DNA from: Crocodylus rhombifer
Taxonomy: Eukaryota; Chordata; Crocodylia; Crocodylidae
Reading direction: 5' to 3'
Length of the DNA stretch: 64,000 nucleotides
Assembly: GCA_038503035.1 (NCBI GenBank)
Contig: JAVSML010038792.1
Span: 1-64,000, forward strand
Positions within the stretch are counted from its first letter, which is position 1, and the number at the start of each line of letters is the position of its first letter. The position numbers and the translations under genes were made by a program. Below the pieces are notes generated by a model. The model was not told the origin of the DNA. It worked only from the letters and a program-made list of their open reading frames with translations, and did not search any database. This document shows positions 21,755 to 33,710 of this stretch, in pieces.

Positions 21755-23000
21755 TTAAACAAAAGGGAGGGGGGAAGACTAGTCCAGTCAATTACAGACA
21801 CTTGACTTCAATATTATGCAAAGTCTTAGGACACATATTGAAGAAAGAATAAAAAAAAAAATCTGAAAGAAAACAGAAAATTGGGCATAACATGGTTTCA
21901 TCCAAGGATGATTAAGTTATGCCAATCTAATATCCTTTTGTGACAACAGAACTGACTTTTTAGTTAGAGCAATGCAGTGGACCTGATCTATCCAGATTTA
22001 AGCAAAGCTTTTGACACTGTGCCCCCATAGGACATCATTGGGTGAGGATCAACACTATCATTTTGAGGTGGATAGAGAGTTGGATAGAAGGAATTTACAA
22101 GAAGTTATGTTTAAAGATGAGTTAGACTGTAGACAGTAGTGTTCCTTAGCAATTGATGACATTCCTCAGGGACTGACATGGCTATCCATCCTGTTTAATA
22201 TTTTCTTTAGTGACCTTGCTATGGGAAGGAGTGATGTGTTTACAAAATTTGCAGATGACACTAGCTGGGGGAGTATTGCCAATATGGAAGAAGGCTTGGA
22301 CTTAGATACAGGAAGATAAGATAACTTTGTAGAGTGGAACTTTAAAAATCATCTGGCATTTAATAGCATGAAGGGCAAAATTGTGATCTCAATCAATAAT
22401 AAAGATTTTGACTATAAGATGGAGTCTCACAGTTTGGAGACACCATGGGGAAAAAAAAAAAGAAGAGATGCCTATAGGATGACCATGAGCTACCAGTGGA
22501 GACAAAGTGCAAAGAAGTGGAAAGAACAGCTACTAAAATTAAGGGAACAAAAAGACAGGGAAATAATATGGGAAAGTCTATCAAACAAACAAGAACAATT
22601 AAGGGAATTTGGCTTGTTTAGCTTAGCAAAAACAGAAGTTGTGAGGGCCTTGGGGTGTCTTCACTTCTACTCGGAATAAAAACCAGTTGGGGTCATGAAG
22701 GAATGTCTCTTCTGGACCTGCAAGGACTGCAAGACAATGACTGCAGAGGGTTTTGACCTCCACTGTCATGGTCCTCTTCCTGAGATATTTTTCCTTCTCT
22801 GCCATTGCAGTGGCAGGATACTGGCAGTACCCTAATCTCTCTTGCTTTTTAACCTACCATTGTATGTGGTGTTTGTGGTAAGTTGAGGAGCTGGAGCAGA
22901 CAGTTTTTAGGACACTGTGGATAACTGGTTGCCTGTGAAGGCAAGAGATTGCATTTTGTGGCATGAGAGGTCCCTTCCACTCCTCTGTTCCTATACTGGA
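21755..23000 (+). mobile_element. CR1 LINE with decayed reverse transcriptase
   Basis: The longest CR1 copy here. In shifting frames the plus strand gives PVNYRHLTSILCKVLGHI (about 21786-21839), VDLIYPDLSKAFDTVP (about 21977-22025, first catalytic block region), IPQGLTWLSILFNIFFSDL (about 22162-22218) and KFADDTSWG (about 22243-22269, the F-A-D-D active-site motif). YKMESHSLE (about 22411) and LREFGLFSLAK (about 22599) follow the RT domain; the roughly 150 codons usually between them are mostly missing, so an internal deletion is likely. The 3' end is marked by GAGAGGTCCCTTCCACTCCT (about 22966). Several frameshifts and stops make it dead. The 3' portion between 22650 and 22960 is assigned by context. 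Confidence 0.8.
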
Positions 23001-24030
23001 GTTACCTCAAACTGGTTCACTCAGGATTTCATTTCAGGAGATTTATTTACTAAAAGAGTAAATATAATCTAGTGTAACATCATAATTTACAGCAGTTCAA
23101 GAAAAACTCATTCTGGTATAGCAGTGATCACTAACCATGATCTCTGCATCTGTCTTCTTAGTTAGATGCTGAGCAATCTACTTTGCATCATTTCATCCAG
23201 ACTCATAGGAGAATAGACAAGTGGATGAGAAATCCGCTTTGTTCATGTTTTAATAGAATGCCCCACAGTATTTTCCTGTCATTTCATAAATCAATGTGCA
23301 TGAGATTTATTATATTAGATTATAGCATATAATGATGGACTTTTTTCTGCACAGGGACAAAAATATGAACTACAATTGCTGGGTAATTTTTTCTTCTACC
23401 TGCAGATTCAGATAGGTGGATATCAGCAGCGAGCAGCAAGAATGAAGTAATGAGCCAAAAACATAATATATACCAAATTGCTAAACATGGTTTGTCATGT
23501 CTTGTATTGGCTAATGTAGCCCTCACCTCCATTTTCCAGCAATGCAATGAAGAAGAGCAGAGGGCTGAAAAACACTGGCTTAATTATCCCCATCAGTCTC
23601 TGAGACAAGGAGCTTAAGAGTTTTAGCTGCTGTAAACACTCCCTTGATAGCAGATAAGGAATCTGCTGTAAGGCAGTTTTGTGTGGGGAAACCTCAGGGG
23701 CACACCAGTTAATCATTAGCACAGTACTGTATATACTTTGCTACTTCGCGGCAAGTCTATCCAAGGCCCTACATTTGGGGACTGCCTGCACACAAAAGTG
23801 TGCAAGGACAGCAAATAGGTTTGTGTAAAAAATAGGGCAGATTCATCCCTTATGTAATATCAATGAAGTCCCTGGAGCCCTGTCAGGGATGAAGTGAAAC
23901 CTACAGGACATCACTTTTAAGGAACAAAAAAGCTGTTTTTTGCGGGGAAGGCTAGACCTTCATACATGTACAGCACACGTGAAAGCATAAGGATCCATAC
24001 ATAGACAGATCAACTTAGAACAAACACCAG
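23001..24030. other. AT-rich stretch, no gene seen
   Basis: No recognised repeats apart from the family B fragment at its end. Open frames are short and unremarkable. Confidence 0.45.
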
Positions 24031-24125
24031 ATACAGACATTACACTTCTACTTGTATAGGTAATGAGAAACTAGTTTATCCCTGTAACAGAACAGCACAT
24101 ATTTGGCACATACAAACTTCTTTAA
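24031..24125. mobile_element. Family B element, left-end fragment
   Basis: ATACAGACATTACACTTCTA, GAAACTAGTTTATCCCTGTA and ACAGAACAGCACATATTTGG follow the order of the left module of the element at 20916. The right part is missing. Confidence 0.5.
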
Positions 24126-24499
24126 AAAATGGCAGAACCCAGTCATGATTTGCTCCCCTCAGTAAATTAAAATAGCTCCGCTGAAGTTCTGCCATTAACT
24201 CCGCTGGGCACAAAACCAACTTCTTAAGACTTTTCTTTTTTTTGTAACAAACGGCAAGAATTCTTGCGTCAGTGGGTTAAGGGGTCATCAGAAATGCTGA
24301 CCAGCCTAGTTATAGCACCTCAGAATTATGAGGGGATTGGACATGTTGTACAACATTTTCTTCCCTCAAGGTTTATATAATTTCTTTTGAGTGACGCTCA
24401 AATGCTTTTAGAAACTTAGGGATAGATCCACCATTAGTAGCTCATTAGTACTGATGGTGAGCTGTGCCTACTCATAGTAGAGCTGAATTTGGTCTATGC
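24126..24499. other. No gene or repeat recognised
   Basis: Short AT-rich segment before the hAT-like insertion. Confidence 0.4.
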
Positions 24500-24835
24500 C
24501 GGTGGTGCTCAACCAATTCAACCCTGTGGGGCAAATCAGTGGCATGGGGCCAGTCTGCAGCCAGACCCGTGTGCCAGATCCAGCTGTGCCATTATCTGGC
24601 ACACAGGGCCATGTCCTCTAACCCATGGGGCTCCCCATGAATCTGGAAGCTTGAAAGTGAGGGAGCAGTGAGTGTATTAATTGCTGCAGCTGTGGGAGCT
24701 TCAACAAGTAGATGATGCCACTGCTTCTCTCCTCCCCACACTTGCCTAATTTTGGACTCAAAGGGAACCCCACAAGCTGGATGCCATGGCTTTGTGACTG
24801 GATCCATCCCATGGGCCACTGGTTGAGCACTGCTC
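24500..24835. mobile_element. Non-autonomous hAT-like element (Charlie-like ends)
   Basis: Left end CGGTGGTGCTCAACC (24500-24514) and right end GGTTGAGCACTGCTC (24821-24835) are inverted repeats. They resemble the CAGTGGTTCTCAACC ends of hAT-Charlie elements. Flanks GTCTATGC (24492-24499) and GTCTATCC (24836-24843) make an 8-bp target duplication with one mismatch, the hAT hallmark. At 336 bp with no transposase it is a MITE-type derivative. Confidence 0.75.
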
Positions 24836-27162
24836 GTCTATCCCTGTCAAGGGAAAGAAGCTAATTTTTGGTTATGAACATTTCTGCTGGTAATAAAAAC
24901 AGAATTCTGAGGTGAAACTATAGCCCCATTAAGGTCAGCGGCAAAAGTACTATTGATTTAAACTGAAGCCAGAATTTCACCCCTGAATTCCTACAATGCT
25001 TCGAAAGGCAGGGAACAGTATAAATCATTTATTGTTTGATTTGCAAGTTTAATTTAGGCCCTGATCCTGCCACAAACTCCAGACAGGGTCTGAGATTTAG
25101 TAGAAGGGGTACAGCATATGGCCAGGTAGCAAGACACAGTTGGAGACCATAGGCCATGCGGGGGAAGAAATCTGAAGGGGGTGGCAGGGTGTAGGTGTAG
25201 GAAGGAGTTACCTGCCCTCATTGCAAATGTCTCTGGCTGCCCTGGGGACATGAGAGAGCGTTGATCTTAAATCATCGGACCTGAAGGGCAGAGAGGTGGC
25301 TGCAGGGAGCAGCTGACCAGCATGCTGGGCTCAGTCAGGGACAACAGTGACAATGATGGGTGTCTTCTTCCTTTCTGTACCTGCTCCCTACTTCCCCCCA
25401 CCAAATGATTCCTGCTGGCCCAAAGTAGATGCTAGAAGGAAGAACCCCTAACCACTCACCCTACCACTATTTCTAGCTGAACACAGCTCCCTGTGTAGCT
25501 GCTTCTTGCCATCCAGGAAGAGCCAGGCAGGAGCAGCTCTAGGACTCCCCCTGTTCCTGTAGCAGTCAAGAGCAGCCAGCTTTCTGTGCCCAGTGCCTAA
25601 CTAGCCCCTAGTATGCTCCACTGGCCTGGGATATCCAGCTGCAGGGAAAGGGTGCGCAAGGTGACAACACTGCTGCACCCCTCAAGATCTACCCCTGCAG
25701 AAGCCCAAAGAAATGGTTGGGGGCCTACCCATTCCAACATATTTTCATGACTGGGGACATAATACGGACCTCTGAATTTTCAGGGGTCAGGAACTTCATT
25801 CAGAGAAGCTCTCTCATTGCACACCTTGCAAGATACTGGAAAACTACTGAGCAAAATACTCTAAGCTATTTAATAAAGAGAAAAAAAACACAGAACCCAG
25901 TTTTAGCTCCCATTTGTAGCTTAATGAAAAAATAACTATATATAAAGTAATCAGTGGCCTATCCTACCAAAGCCCATAGGAGATATTGTACCACTGATAT
26001 CCTCACTCCGCTGTTAGAAAATATAGTTTCTTCTGCCTTGCTCATTAGCTTCCCATAAACATCAGATTTTAGTTTTGCTTTAGAGAAGGTCCAGAACTGC
26101 CTGCCAGTCACTGTACATTTGCTCTGCCAAACACACTGCGAATAGTATAAAGAATGAGGTACTTTTCCTGCATAGTCAATCTGCAAAGTACCATGTAGAT
26201 AAAATCTGAGTGAAGCTGGGTGCCTGCCTCTGGTGCTGCCACATTTTTTTTGAAAGTGCTCCTAGGACTGAAACAGCTTGTCAGAGTTCAAAGGCAAAGA
26301 CTACAAGAGTTGGACAACCATCCTGGTCCCACTGCTACTCACTATCAGTCTGACTGTGCACAGTCTACCATGCTGTAGCATCCTTTGAATGGGTAGCTCT
26401 GAAACTCCAGAAGTTTCCCTATTAGCCTAAAGCAGTAGAGGTTATGGGTTACTAACTACTTTTGATGCTTATGAAAGACAGTAGGGATAAGAGGACTTGA
26501 GAATCCAGCCCTTCAATAAGTCTCTCCCACCCAACACTTGTGCTACAATCTATTATTATTATTGGTCAGGGCTGGGTAATGCCTCTGACAGCTGCTGAAG
26601 ACCTGAACAGCAAAGGTAACAATCACAGATCCCAGTTTCTTCCCTGGGAAAAGCTTCACTAAAAAACATGGGGCAAGTCTCATTGTTATCTCCTGTCCTA
26701 TAAAATGCATTGTAATCGATCTGTTAGGAAGAAATCCATTTAGAACATAGTTTGCTAAATAGAATTTTAAGCATAAACTTCTATATATTTGGCTGAAGCA
26801 GTAACTACTCAAGACAAGCTGGGAAAGGGTACGAGTACTATGTAATGTTCTTGCTCTCAGTTTCTAATTTTTATTCATTATGGTGCTGCACAAGGACTTC
26901 TGTACAAAGTTCATTCCTAAATAAATCAGAGGCGCCCTAAAGGACTGATGTAATCTCAAAATCTCTATTTCTCTATTCGCATCCTAATCACTCTGGGCCT
27001 TTTTTAACTTTACTGATTAAATAGAAGAAGGAAGTATTAGATCAGAACAGCTGAAAAAAAAAGATATATTTCATACATATGCATTTTTATTGCTGTTTAT
27101 AGTTTGTTGGTTCCTAGGTGTACCTATTTATGTATAAGTGTACACACACACATACACACACA
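24836..27162. other. No gene or clear repeat seen
   Basis: The first part (25050-25700) is more GC-rich, with many CAGGGA/CTGCC motifs, but no family or coding domain was recognised. The rest is AT-rich. A short (CA)n-type run sits at 27141-27163. Confidence 0.4.
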
Positions 27163-27233
27163 CTTTGGTTAGTCTATAAGGTGCAAGTCTCCCCTGCTTT
27201 CTACTTGATTTCAGACTAACATAGCTAATGTCT
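27163..27233 (+). mobile_element. Penelope-like terminal-repeat fragment
   Basis: TTTGGTTAGTCTATAAGGTG followed after about 30 bp by TTTCAGACTAACATAGCTAA is the distal part of a reptilian PLE terminal repeat (typical reading: TTAGTCT.TAAGGTGC ... CAGACTAACACGGCTA). No hammerhead core is retained. It starts directly after a (CA)n run. Confidence 0.55.
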
Positions 27234-27937
27234 CCCAGTTCCTAAATGGTGACTAGGAGACAGACTTTGTTAATTAATTAAAGTATTAATATACAATTTC
27301 AGAATCGCGCTAATCTACTTTTCAGACCTGCAGTTTTTAGGCTAAAATAATGCTTGTTTGTCATTTATACACTATACTCACAAACTGCACTGTCTAAGTT
27401 TGTATATTGTTACACAGCAACTCTTTCAGTTAAAACTGTAGTGACAGCTCACAAGGTAACTTCTATAGATCCCACAATTTTTCTACTGAAAATGAACAGG
27501 CAAAGATGAATAATGAAAACGAGCATAAATGGTAACGTTATCAGTTCACATAAATGCAGCAAACTTCCAGTAATCTGTTTTTAATTAATGCTTTATCATC
27601 CAGAGCTCTGCTTTCTATATAGATACAAATTAAATGAATTTGTTCAGAATTCTGATGAAAAATGCAGTCAAAGAAATATAATGTCTCATGAAGCCAAGTT
27701 CACAAACTGGTAGCTAAACTTACTTGAACTGCTTTGATTCCTGATGTAATTAGCTATTTTTCTGAATCATTTTGATATCCAGCCAGAAGACTGTTTTGTT
27801 TTTAGATGGAAGGGATGGGGAGAGAGGAGGGAACTGGACTTTGAAAGTGTGCTAGGGTAGTGACTCAAAGCAAGTTTTGCCAAAGAGTTTTACACTGTGC
27901 ATGCTATGCCTCTGTATTTGTTCTTGTGCTCAAATTT
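27234..27937. other. AT-rich stretch, no gene seen
   Basis: No recognised features before the microsatellite. Confidence 0.45.
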
Positions 27938-27940
27938 AAT

Positions 27941-27987
<47 letters not shown>

Positions 27988-28097
27988 TATCCATATCTAT
28001 ATATAGAACCATGTATCCATATACACATATCCATACACACACATACATACACGCACACGCACACACACACATATATAATACATACACACATATATAC

Positions 28098-28157
<60 letters not shown>

Positions 28158-28285
28158 AAAATACTTATATACATTATACATACATATATATAATACATAC
28201 ATACATATGCACACATATGTGTGTGTGTAATATATATTTTATATATAATTATATAAATATAATATATATTATATGAATATATAAA
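27938..28285. repeat. Compound microsatellite (CA)n-(TACA)n-(CT)n-(TA)n
   Basis: A pure (CA)n run begins at 27946 and lasts to about 27972. It is followed by mixed CA/TA units, a (CT)n run at about 28100-28136, (TA)n to about 28157 and imperfect TA/TACA units to about 28285. Long open frames on both strands (up to 108 codons) are artefacts of repeats such as HTHTHT and RERERE and should not be annotated as genes. Confidence 0.95.
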
Positions 28286-29005
28286 ATGAATCTTTCTAAA
28301 GGCCCTTGACTCCTGCTCTAGATAATAAAGAATCTTCAGTCAGTGATCTCCAGAATGGAAAAGCTGGGGGGAAAAAAAAAGAGTAGGCAGCTTTTACAGA
28401 GAAAGAACAAAATACCAAGAAGAGGAAATAAAAGGCTGATGAACAATATAAAATTTCCCTCAAGATTTATATTTTGTTATCCCCTTTTAAAACTTATTTT
28501 TAAGGGGAGCTGAATCACCTCATCTTGTAGCAGTGCATTGTTTTAGTTTATTACAATAAATATTTTGTAACCATTTAATGGAGGGCAAGAAAAACTGTGT
28601 GGCTTTCTTAAAGAAAAACAGGGCCGAGGCCACTACTGCTTGTGCCGGCAGTGTAAGCTGTGAGTGGACTCTAAATAAATTCCATCCCTCTATGCATCGT
28701 CCTAGCTTTTCTGTCTGCCTTGCATTCTGTGTGTGCCAGCAAACTATCCATTTGGCATAACTTGTTTGAATGGGATGCAGCAAGGGTAGTCTGCTGGGCT
28801 GCAAGCCTGAAATACATCAGCCTTTAACCTAATGTGAAAAAGGAGTTTAACCACTGTTCTTGAAGACCTTTTTACCATAAACTGGAGCTAAACAAGATTT
28901 TAATTAATATTGTATACAGAATATATAGCCTTCTTACAAAATATGAATATTTTTTCAGCTGAAAGAATTCCTTGTTCCTTTCAAGAAACGTAGACTGTGC
29001 AAAGA
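28286..29005. other. No gene or repeat recognised
   Basis: AT-rich flank of the microsatellite. Short frames only. Confidence 0.45.
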
Positions 29006-29350
29006 ATCATAAACTAATAGAAAATTAGGGTTGGCAGGGACCTCAGGGGGTCATCTAGTCCAACCCCCTGCTCAAAGCAGGACCATCCCCAACTAGTTCT
29101 TTCCAGCCAGGGCTTTGTCCATCTGAGTCTTAAAAAAGGTCATGGATAGAGATTCCAAAACCTCACTAGGTAACCCATTCCAGTGCTTCACCACCCTCCT
29201 AGTGAGAAGGTTTTTTCCTAATATCCAACCTAAACTTCCCTTGCTGCAACTTGAGAACATTTCTGCCTGTTCTGTCATCTGCCACCACTGAGAACAGTCT
29301 AGCTCCATCCTGTTTGAAAGCAACCTTCAGGTAGTCGAAGGCTGCTTTCT
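29006..29350 (-). mobile_element. CR1 LINE, 3' fragment (minus strand)
   Basis: Read on the plus strand: AGGGTTGGCAGGGACCTCAG, TCATCTAGTCCAACCCCCTG, CTCAAAGCAGGACCATCC, CCATTCCAGTGCTTCACCAC, AATATCCAACCTAAACTTCC and CTTGCTGCAACTTGAGAAC. This is the reverse complement of the CR1 3' UTR and the end of its coding region. The frame remnant on the minus strand ends in ...VVKHWNGLPSEVLESLS. It is 5'-truncated. Confidence 0.9.
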
Positions 29351-29847
29351 TCCTTACAACTTCTTCCTTACATCCTTTATGTATTTAATGGAGATAACAT
29401 GTAATTTTTAACTATAAATATAATCGTTGATTGGCTGAGACAAATGTGTGTTCTGCCCCTCACCAAATCATGCTGTCTGTCAAAAACTGACAGAAAGGAA
29501 ACTAAGGTACAAAATAAATAAATACAAATAAAGAAAGAAAGAAATATACTACACATTCACACCGACAATAAGAACATCCAGTGATACTAAAAACAGAAAT
29601 AAGCAAAACAATGAAAAGAAAAAGTGAAAAAATTAGAAAGGTATGCACATTCTCATGCTTCAGAGCATAAACCAATCTTACAAAATAACTTGCCTTGTAG
29701 GCAGATTATTCCATACCTGTATGTGCAGCAAGTTTTGTACCTTCCTCTGAATCAGCTAGTACTGGAGAAAATAGTTGGGACCAGGAAGCCCCAAATATCA
29801 GTCTGATTCAGTTTCTCAATTAATTGATCTGGTGCTGTATTAAATAG
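29351..29847. other. AT-rich stretch with a simple-repeat patch
   Basis: An (AAAT)/(GAAA)-type simple run lies at about 29508-29547. Nothing else recognised. Confidence 0.5.
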
Positions 29848-30300
29848 TAGGTCTGTGCGAAACAGCACCATTCCGTTTTGACGGAACAGCATTTTGTTTT
29901 GAATTTCATTTCGACTTGAAAGCGCTGTTCTGTTTTGTTTCATCAAAACATTTTTGCTTTTTCAACGCTGTTTCGATGTTTCACCCATAAGCTATAACGG
30001 GGAAGCTCAAAACAACCTATAACTCTGGAGGCGTGCTAGCCCCTGCTGAGGCCACAAAGCCTGCCAAGTTTCAGGGAGATAGGTGCAGGGATTTGGGGGA
30101 GACTGCACCTCAAGCTGCGGACAAGCAAAACTCGTGACATGGGTGACATTGTGTGTGTTAAGGCCCCACAGGATGAAAGTTACACACATGCTAGCCCCTG
30201 CTGAGGCCATGAAGCCTGCCAGCTTTCAAGGAGGTAGGTGCTGGGGCTTCTGGGTTCTGGGGCCCTGCACCTCTGGCTGCTGACAGGGAAAACAATGCTA
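29848..30300. mobile_element. hAT-like element, left part, with internal duplication
   Basis: Starts TAGGTCTGTGCGAAAC, close to the TAGGGCTGTGCGAAG ends of the elements at 34732 and 48760. The subterminal region is made of interleaved GTTTTGTTTC / GAAACAG blocks. Further in, a segment beginning GTGCTAGCCCCTGCTGAGGC (about 30033) is repeated at about 30188 with GAAGCCTGCCA and GGAGGTAGGTGC-type continuations: two tandem units of about 155 bp. No matching right terminus was found, so the copy is probably 3'-truncated. Confidence 0.55.
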
Positions 30301-30464
30301 CTTTTTATGCAGTTTTACCATGCCTCCCCCAGAGCACTGGGATTGGAAGGGACCTCAGGGAAGGATGACAGTCACTGGCCAGCTACACAGTCAATAATAA
30401 GGGTACTCCTTCCCCCTCTTCCCCCTCCCTCTTCGTACTTTAGTTTCTGCTTCTAACTAAAGTA

Positions 30465-30675
30465 AGTCCCAAGCCAGTCTACACACAAAGTGTTACTGCA
30501 TAGTAACTGATCGGGCATAACTTTAATACTTGCATGATGCAGATATCTAATTTACACTCAAGTCAGTGTAAGTCACCAAATTTACTGCATAGTATAAGTG
30601 TGCCCATGTAGACATGTGCCTGTCCTGTGCAGTAATTTCAGTTACTGCACAGTAAATGCACATGTAAGCACACCC
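30465..30675. mobile_element. MITE-A copy
   Basis: Left end AGTCCCAAGCCAGTCTACAC, interior TGTTACTGCATAGTAACTGA and TTACTGCACAGTAAATGCAC, right end CATGTAAGCACACCC. An internal GTGCCCATGTAGACATGTGC suggests a nested or doubled terminus. Confidence 0.6.
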
Positions 30676-31227
30676 TTGGTTTATGTTCTGTTTTTGACCT
30701 TCAGTTTTGCTTATCTATTCTAAGAAGTTATTTAACAATAAATTATAATTCCAAAGAGGTGCTATGCACAGAGATCTGACTATGGGGCATTCACATCTCA
30801 AAAGTACTGTATCCTGTGGCACTTATCCCTGTCAAGATTTTGCTTTGTGGCAAGAAGCTTCAGGAAATTTAACTTCCCAGGACCTAGTGCTTTTTAAAGT
30901 TTCTGCTTTCTTCCTCTTTCTCCTCTTCTCTCTCTCTCTCATGCACATGCACATGCACACGTGCACACTCCCACCCCTCCAGCAATTAGAAATCAGACAC
31001 AATTTGAATGGATAATGCAAAGGTAAATCAATTTCAGTTACATTCAGGAAGGTACCTTTTGTATTGGTGATTCTGTTTATTTATTGTGAAAGAAGCTTAT
31101 AGGATTATGCTTTTCTAGGAAAAAACATTATAAACAATCTGTCTCATAAATTCTGTGGGAGGAGGTGAGACTAGAAGATCATCATAGTCACTCCTGCCCC
31201 CAAATCTCAGAAATGTCTTAAATCTGG
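30676..31227. other. No gene; short CT/CA simple repeats
   Basis: A (TC)n run followed by (CATGCA)n/(CA)n units lies at about 30928-30967. The remainder is unremarkable. Confidence 0.5.
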
Positions 31228-31810
31228 TATAGAATAATAGAATAATTAGAATATAGAATAATAGAATAGTGGTAGGAAATTAGTGTTGGTAGGGACTGCA
31301 GGAGGTCATCTAGTCCAACCCCCTGCTCAAAGCAGGACCATCCCTACCTAGATCATCCAGCCAGGGTTTTGTCAAGCCAAGCCTCCTCCAAGGATGCAGA
31401 TTCCACGACCTCATTAGGTAGCCCATTCCAGTGCTTCACCAACCTCCTAGAGAGAAATTTTTTTCATAATATCCAACCTAAACTTCCCTTGCTACAACTT
31501 GAGACCATTGCTCCTTGTTCTTTCATCTGCCACCACAGAGAACAATGTAGTTCCATTTTTTTTGGAACCACCCCAAGTCATATGCTTCAACCCCTTAACC
31601 CTTTTCATTGCCCTCTGCTGGACTCTCTCCAACTTATCCACATTGTTTTTGTAGTGAGGGCCCCAAAATTGAACACAGTACTCCAGATGTGGCCTCACCA
31701 GTGCAGAATAGAGGAAAATAATTACTTCCCTTGATCTTCTGGCAATATGGAGTAAGAAGTCTTCAGTTACATAGGAAACTCATTTCTTCTGGCAATATGA
31801 CTCCTCTTGT
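31228..31810 (-). mobile_element. CR1 LINE, 3' end with tail (minus strand)
   Basis: The plus strand starts with a TAGAATAATAGAAT-type tail (CR1 3' microsatellite, 31231-31268). GTCATCTAGTCCAACCCCCT, CCATTCCAGTGCTTCACC and AATATCCAACCTAAACTTCC follow. On the minus strand 31698-31492 translates as RPHLEYCVQFWGPHYKNNVD followed by KLERVQQRAMKRVKGL, the C-terminal part of CR1 ORF2. One region near 31556-31563 has a T-run. It is truncated and has frameshifts. The upstream limit is approximate. Confidence 0.9.
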
Positions 31811-33499
31811 TTATTAAAAATGCTTTATACTTCCAAGGACCAGTCAAAGATGAACAAGAATTTTCTGTTTTTCCATAAACCTATTATTTGGAAAGCTGTT
31901 AGAAACTTCCTTTACATTTTAGCAGCTTCTCCAGAGTCCTATGTGATGCTGGCAGGTGGAATTCTATAATGCCAAAAGTTTGAAGGTCTTAAGTTAAGAG
32001 TCATATAAAATACTACAAAGGAACATGTTACAAGAGGAATCTAAATTAAACATTTCTATTTAAAATGTTCAAAGTATGGAGCAGACCATACATTTTAAAA
32101 ATTCCCAAAATTTGTTCTGTCTTAAAACTGTCTCATGACAACTGTTTAATAGGGCAGCTTTGTAACTGCAAACTGTTCCATTAAATAATCATAATGATAG
32201 TTCTATAGCTTAATAGATTAATCATAATTATAATTCTATAGTTTAATGAAAGTTTAATCATAGTTTTATTTTTAAAGTATTCATATTTAGGACTAGAAAG
32301 TAGCTATGTCACAGACCTGTAAAAAGTTTAATCATTCTATTTTTTTAATGGGCATCTTTTCTTTTCAATTGAAAACCATTGCATTTAGAACTTCAAAGCT
32401 TCTCTGATATGCTTCTAACACCTGATAATAGCAACATGTCTGAAAATGTTCTTCATTGTTAAAAAATGTAAGGGTTAAAAAATAAAATAACTGATTTCAG
32501 AATGAAGTTAAACGCCTGACTCTTTTAACATTTTTGAGCTTCATAAGACTCTCCACAACCTTTTTGCTTCAAAATGCACGAGGATGTTTTACCTCCCTGT
32601 AGGTCAGGAGTTCTTTATATTTCATGCTCTAATGAATATTACAATGTATATAATTCATTCAATTTACTAATGTATTGACTGGGCACAACTGTACAGCATG
32701 TACATGACTGCTGACATTTCTTTTAAAAGCAATTTAATCTAGTTTGTAAAGGTTAGGACATAATTAAGATAAAATTTTAAGTTCTCAACACTTTTTTACT
32801 GGTATTTTGAAGAAATTATTACAGCACTAGAGGAAAGGACAGATATATGACAGTAATAGAAAACAAATTTATACTCCTACAGTAGCAAATGGGCCATACC
32901 ATGATGAATAGAATAACAACCTGGTCCTCTAATCTGGAGGCACTTTAGAAAATATACACAGAAGGTGAAATCCTGGCCCTGATGAAATAAATGGAAGTTT
33001 AGCCATTGATTTCAACAGGATCACACAGAGATTTTTATACTTGCCTTCATGACTTGTTCTTAGTCGGAGAAGATACCTTAAAAATGAATACAATATTGCA
33101 TAGTATTATTATGGGTACAGACCCTCATGCTTCAAGGGCATAAACCATACACTAAATGACAGAGGGTAAGAAGAATTTTTTTCCTCAGAGCAGGTTATAT
33201 TGTAACTGCCTTACATCTTTATATGAAGCAAATAATTCTGGCTACTGTCAGAAGTGGTAATGGGTCTGGATGAACTTATATTATTGTGGTACACAAAAAA
33301 ATTAGTAAAGTTTTTAAAAAGTAGTTGTTTTGAGGGATGATGGTTGAGTACACTAGAGTAGGACAAAATAAACTTGTCTTCTACTCCTGGTCGGCAATGA
33401 CCTGCAGAGCCAAGACTGAGTGTTTGGTTTCATCACTTTCCCTCCTGTGCTTCTGATTCCAATATCACTTCTTGTCTTTGCTTAGACCACATACACCTT
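31811..33499. other. Strongly AT-rich stretch, no gene seen
   Basis: Very AT-rich, with tandem-like TTAATCATAATTATAATT motifs around 32186-32270. No repeat family recognised. Confidence 0.45.
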
Positions 33500-33710
33500 G
33501 AGGCAAAGACTTTCTGAAGAAGGGAAGTAATAAAACACTGGAATAAGTTACTCAGAGTGGTTGTGGAATATCTATCCTTGGAGATTTTTAAAACCTGGCT
33601 AGACAAAAGCTTGGCTGGGATGATAGAGTTGGGGATGGTCTTGCTTTGAGCAGGGGGTTGGACTAGATGACCTCCTATGGTTCCTTCCTACCCTTTTCTA
33701 TGATCATGCA
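33500..33710 (+). mobile_element. CR1 LINE, 3' fragment
   Basis: GGAATATCTATCCTTGGAG, TTTTTAAAACCTGGCTAGAC, GGTCTTGCTTTGAGCAGGG, TTGGACTAGATGACCTCCTA and GGTTCCTTCCTACCCTTTTC are the CR1 3' UTR. It is 5'-truncated and the tail is degraded. Confidence 0.88.

Noticed and set aside
22368..22679. 103-codon plus-strand frame
   Set aside because: Its ends match CR1 (YKMESHSLE, LREFGLFSLAK), so it is treated as part of the CR1 remnant.
27890..28216. Overlapping open frames of 92-108 codons on both strands
   Set aside because: They translate microsatellite repeats (HTHTHT, RERERE, YIYIYI) and have no protein character.
31492..31698. 68-codon minus-strand frame with a clear protein signature
   Set aside because: Real homology, but to the C-terminus of CR1 ORF2. 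It is part of a dead LINE and not a host gene.
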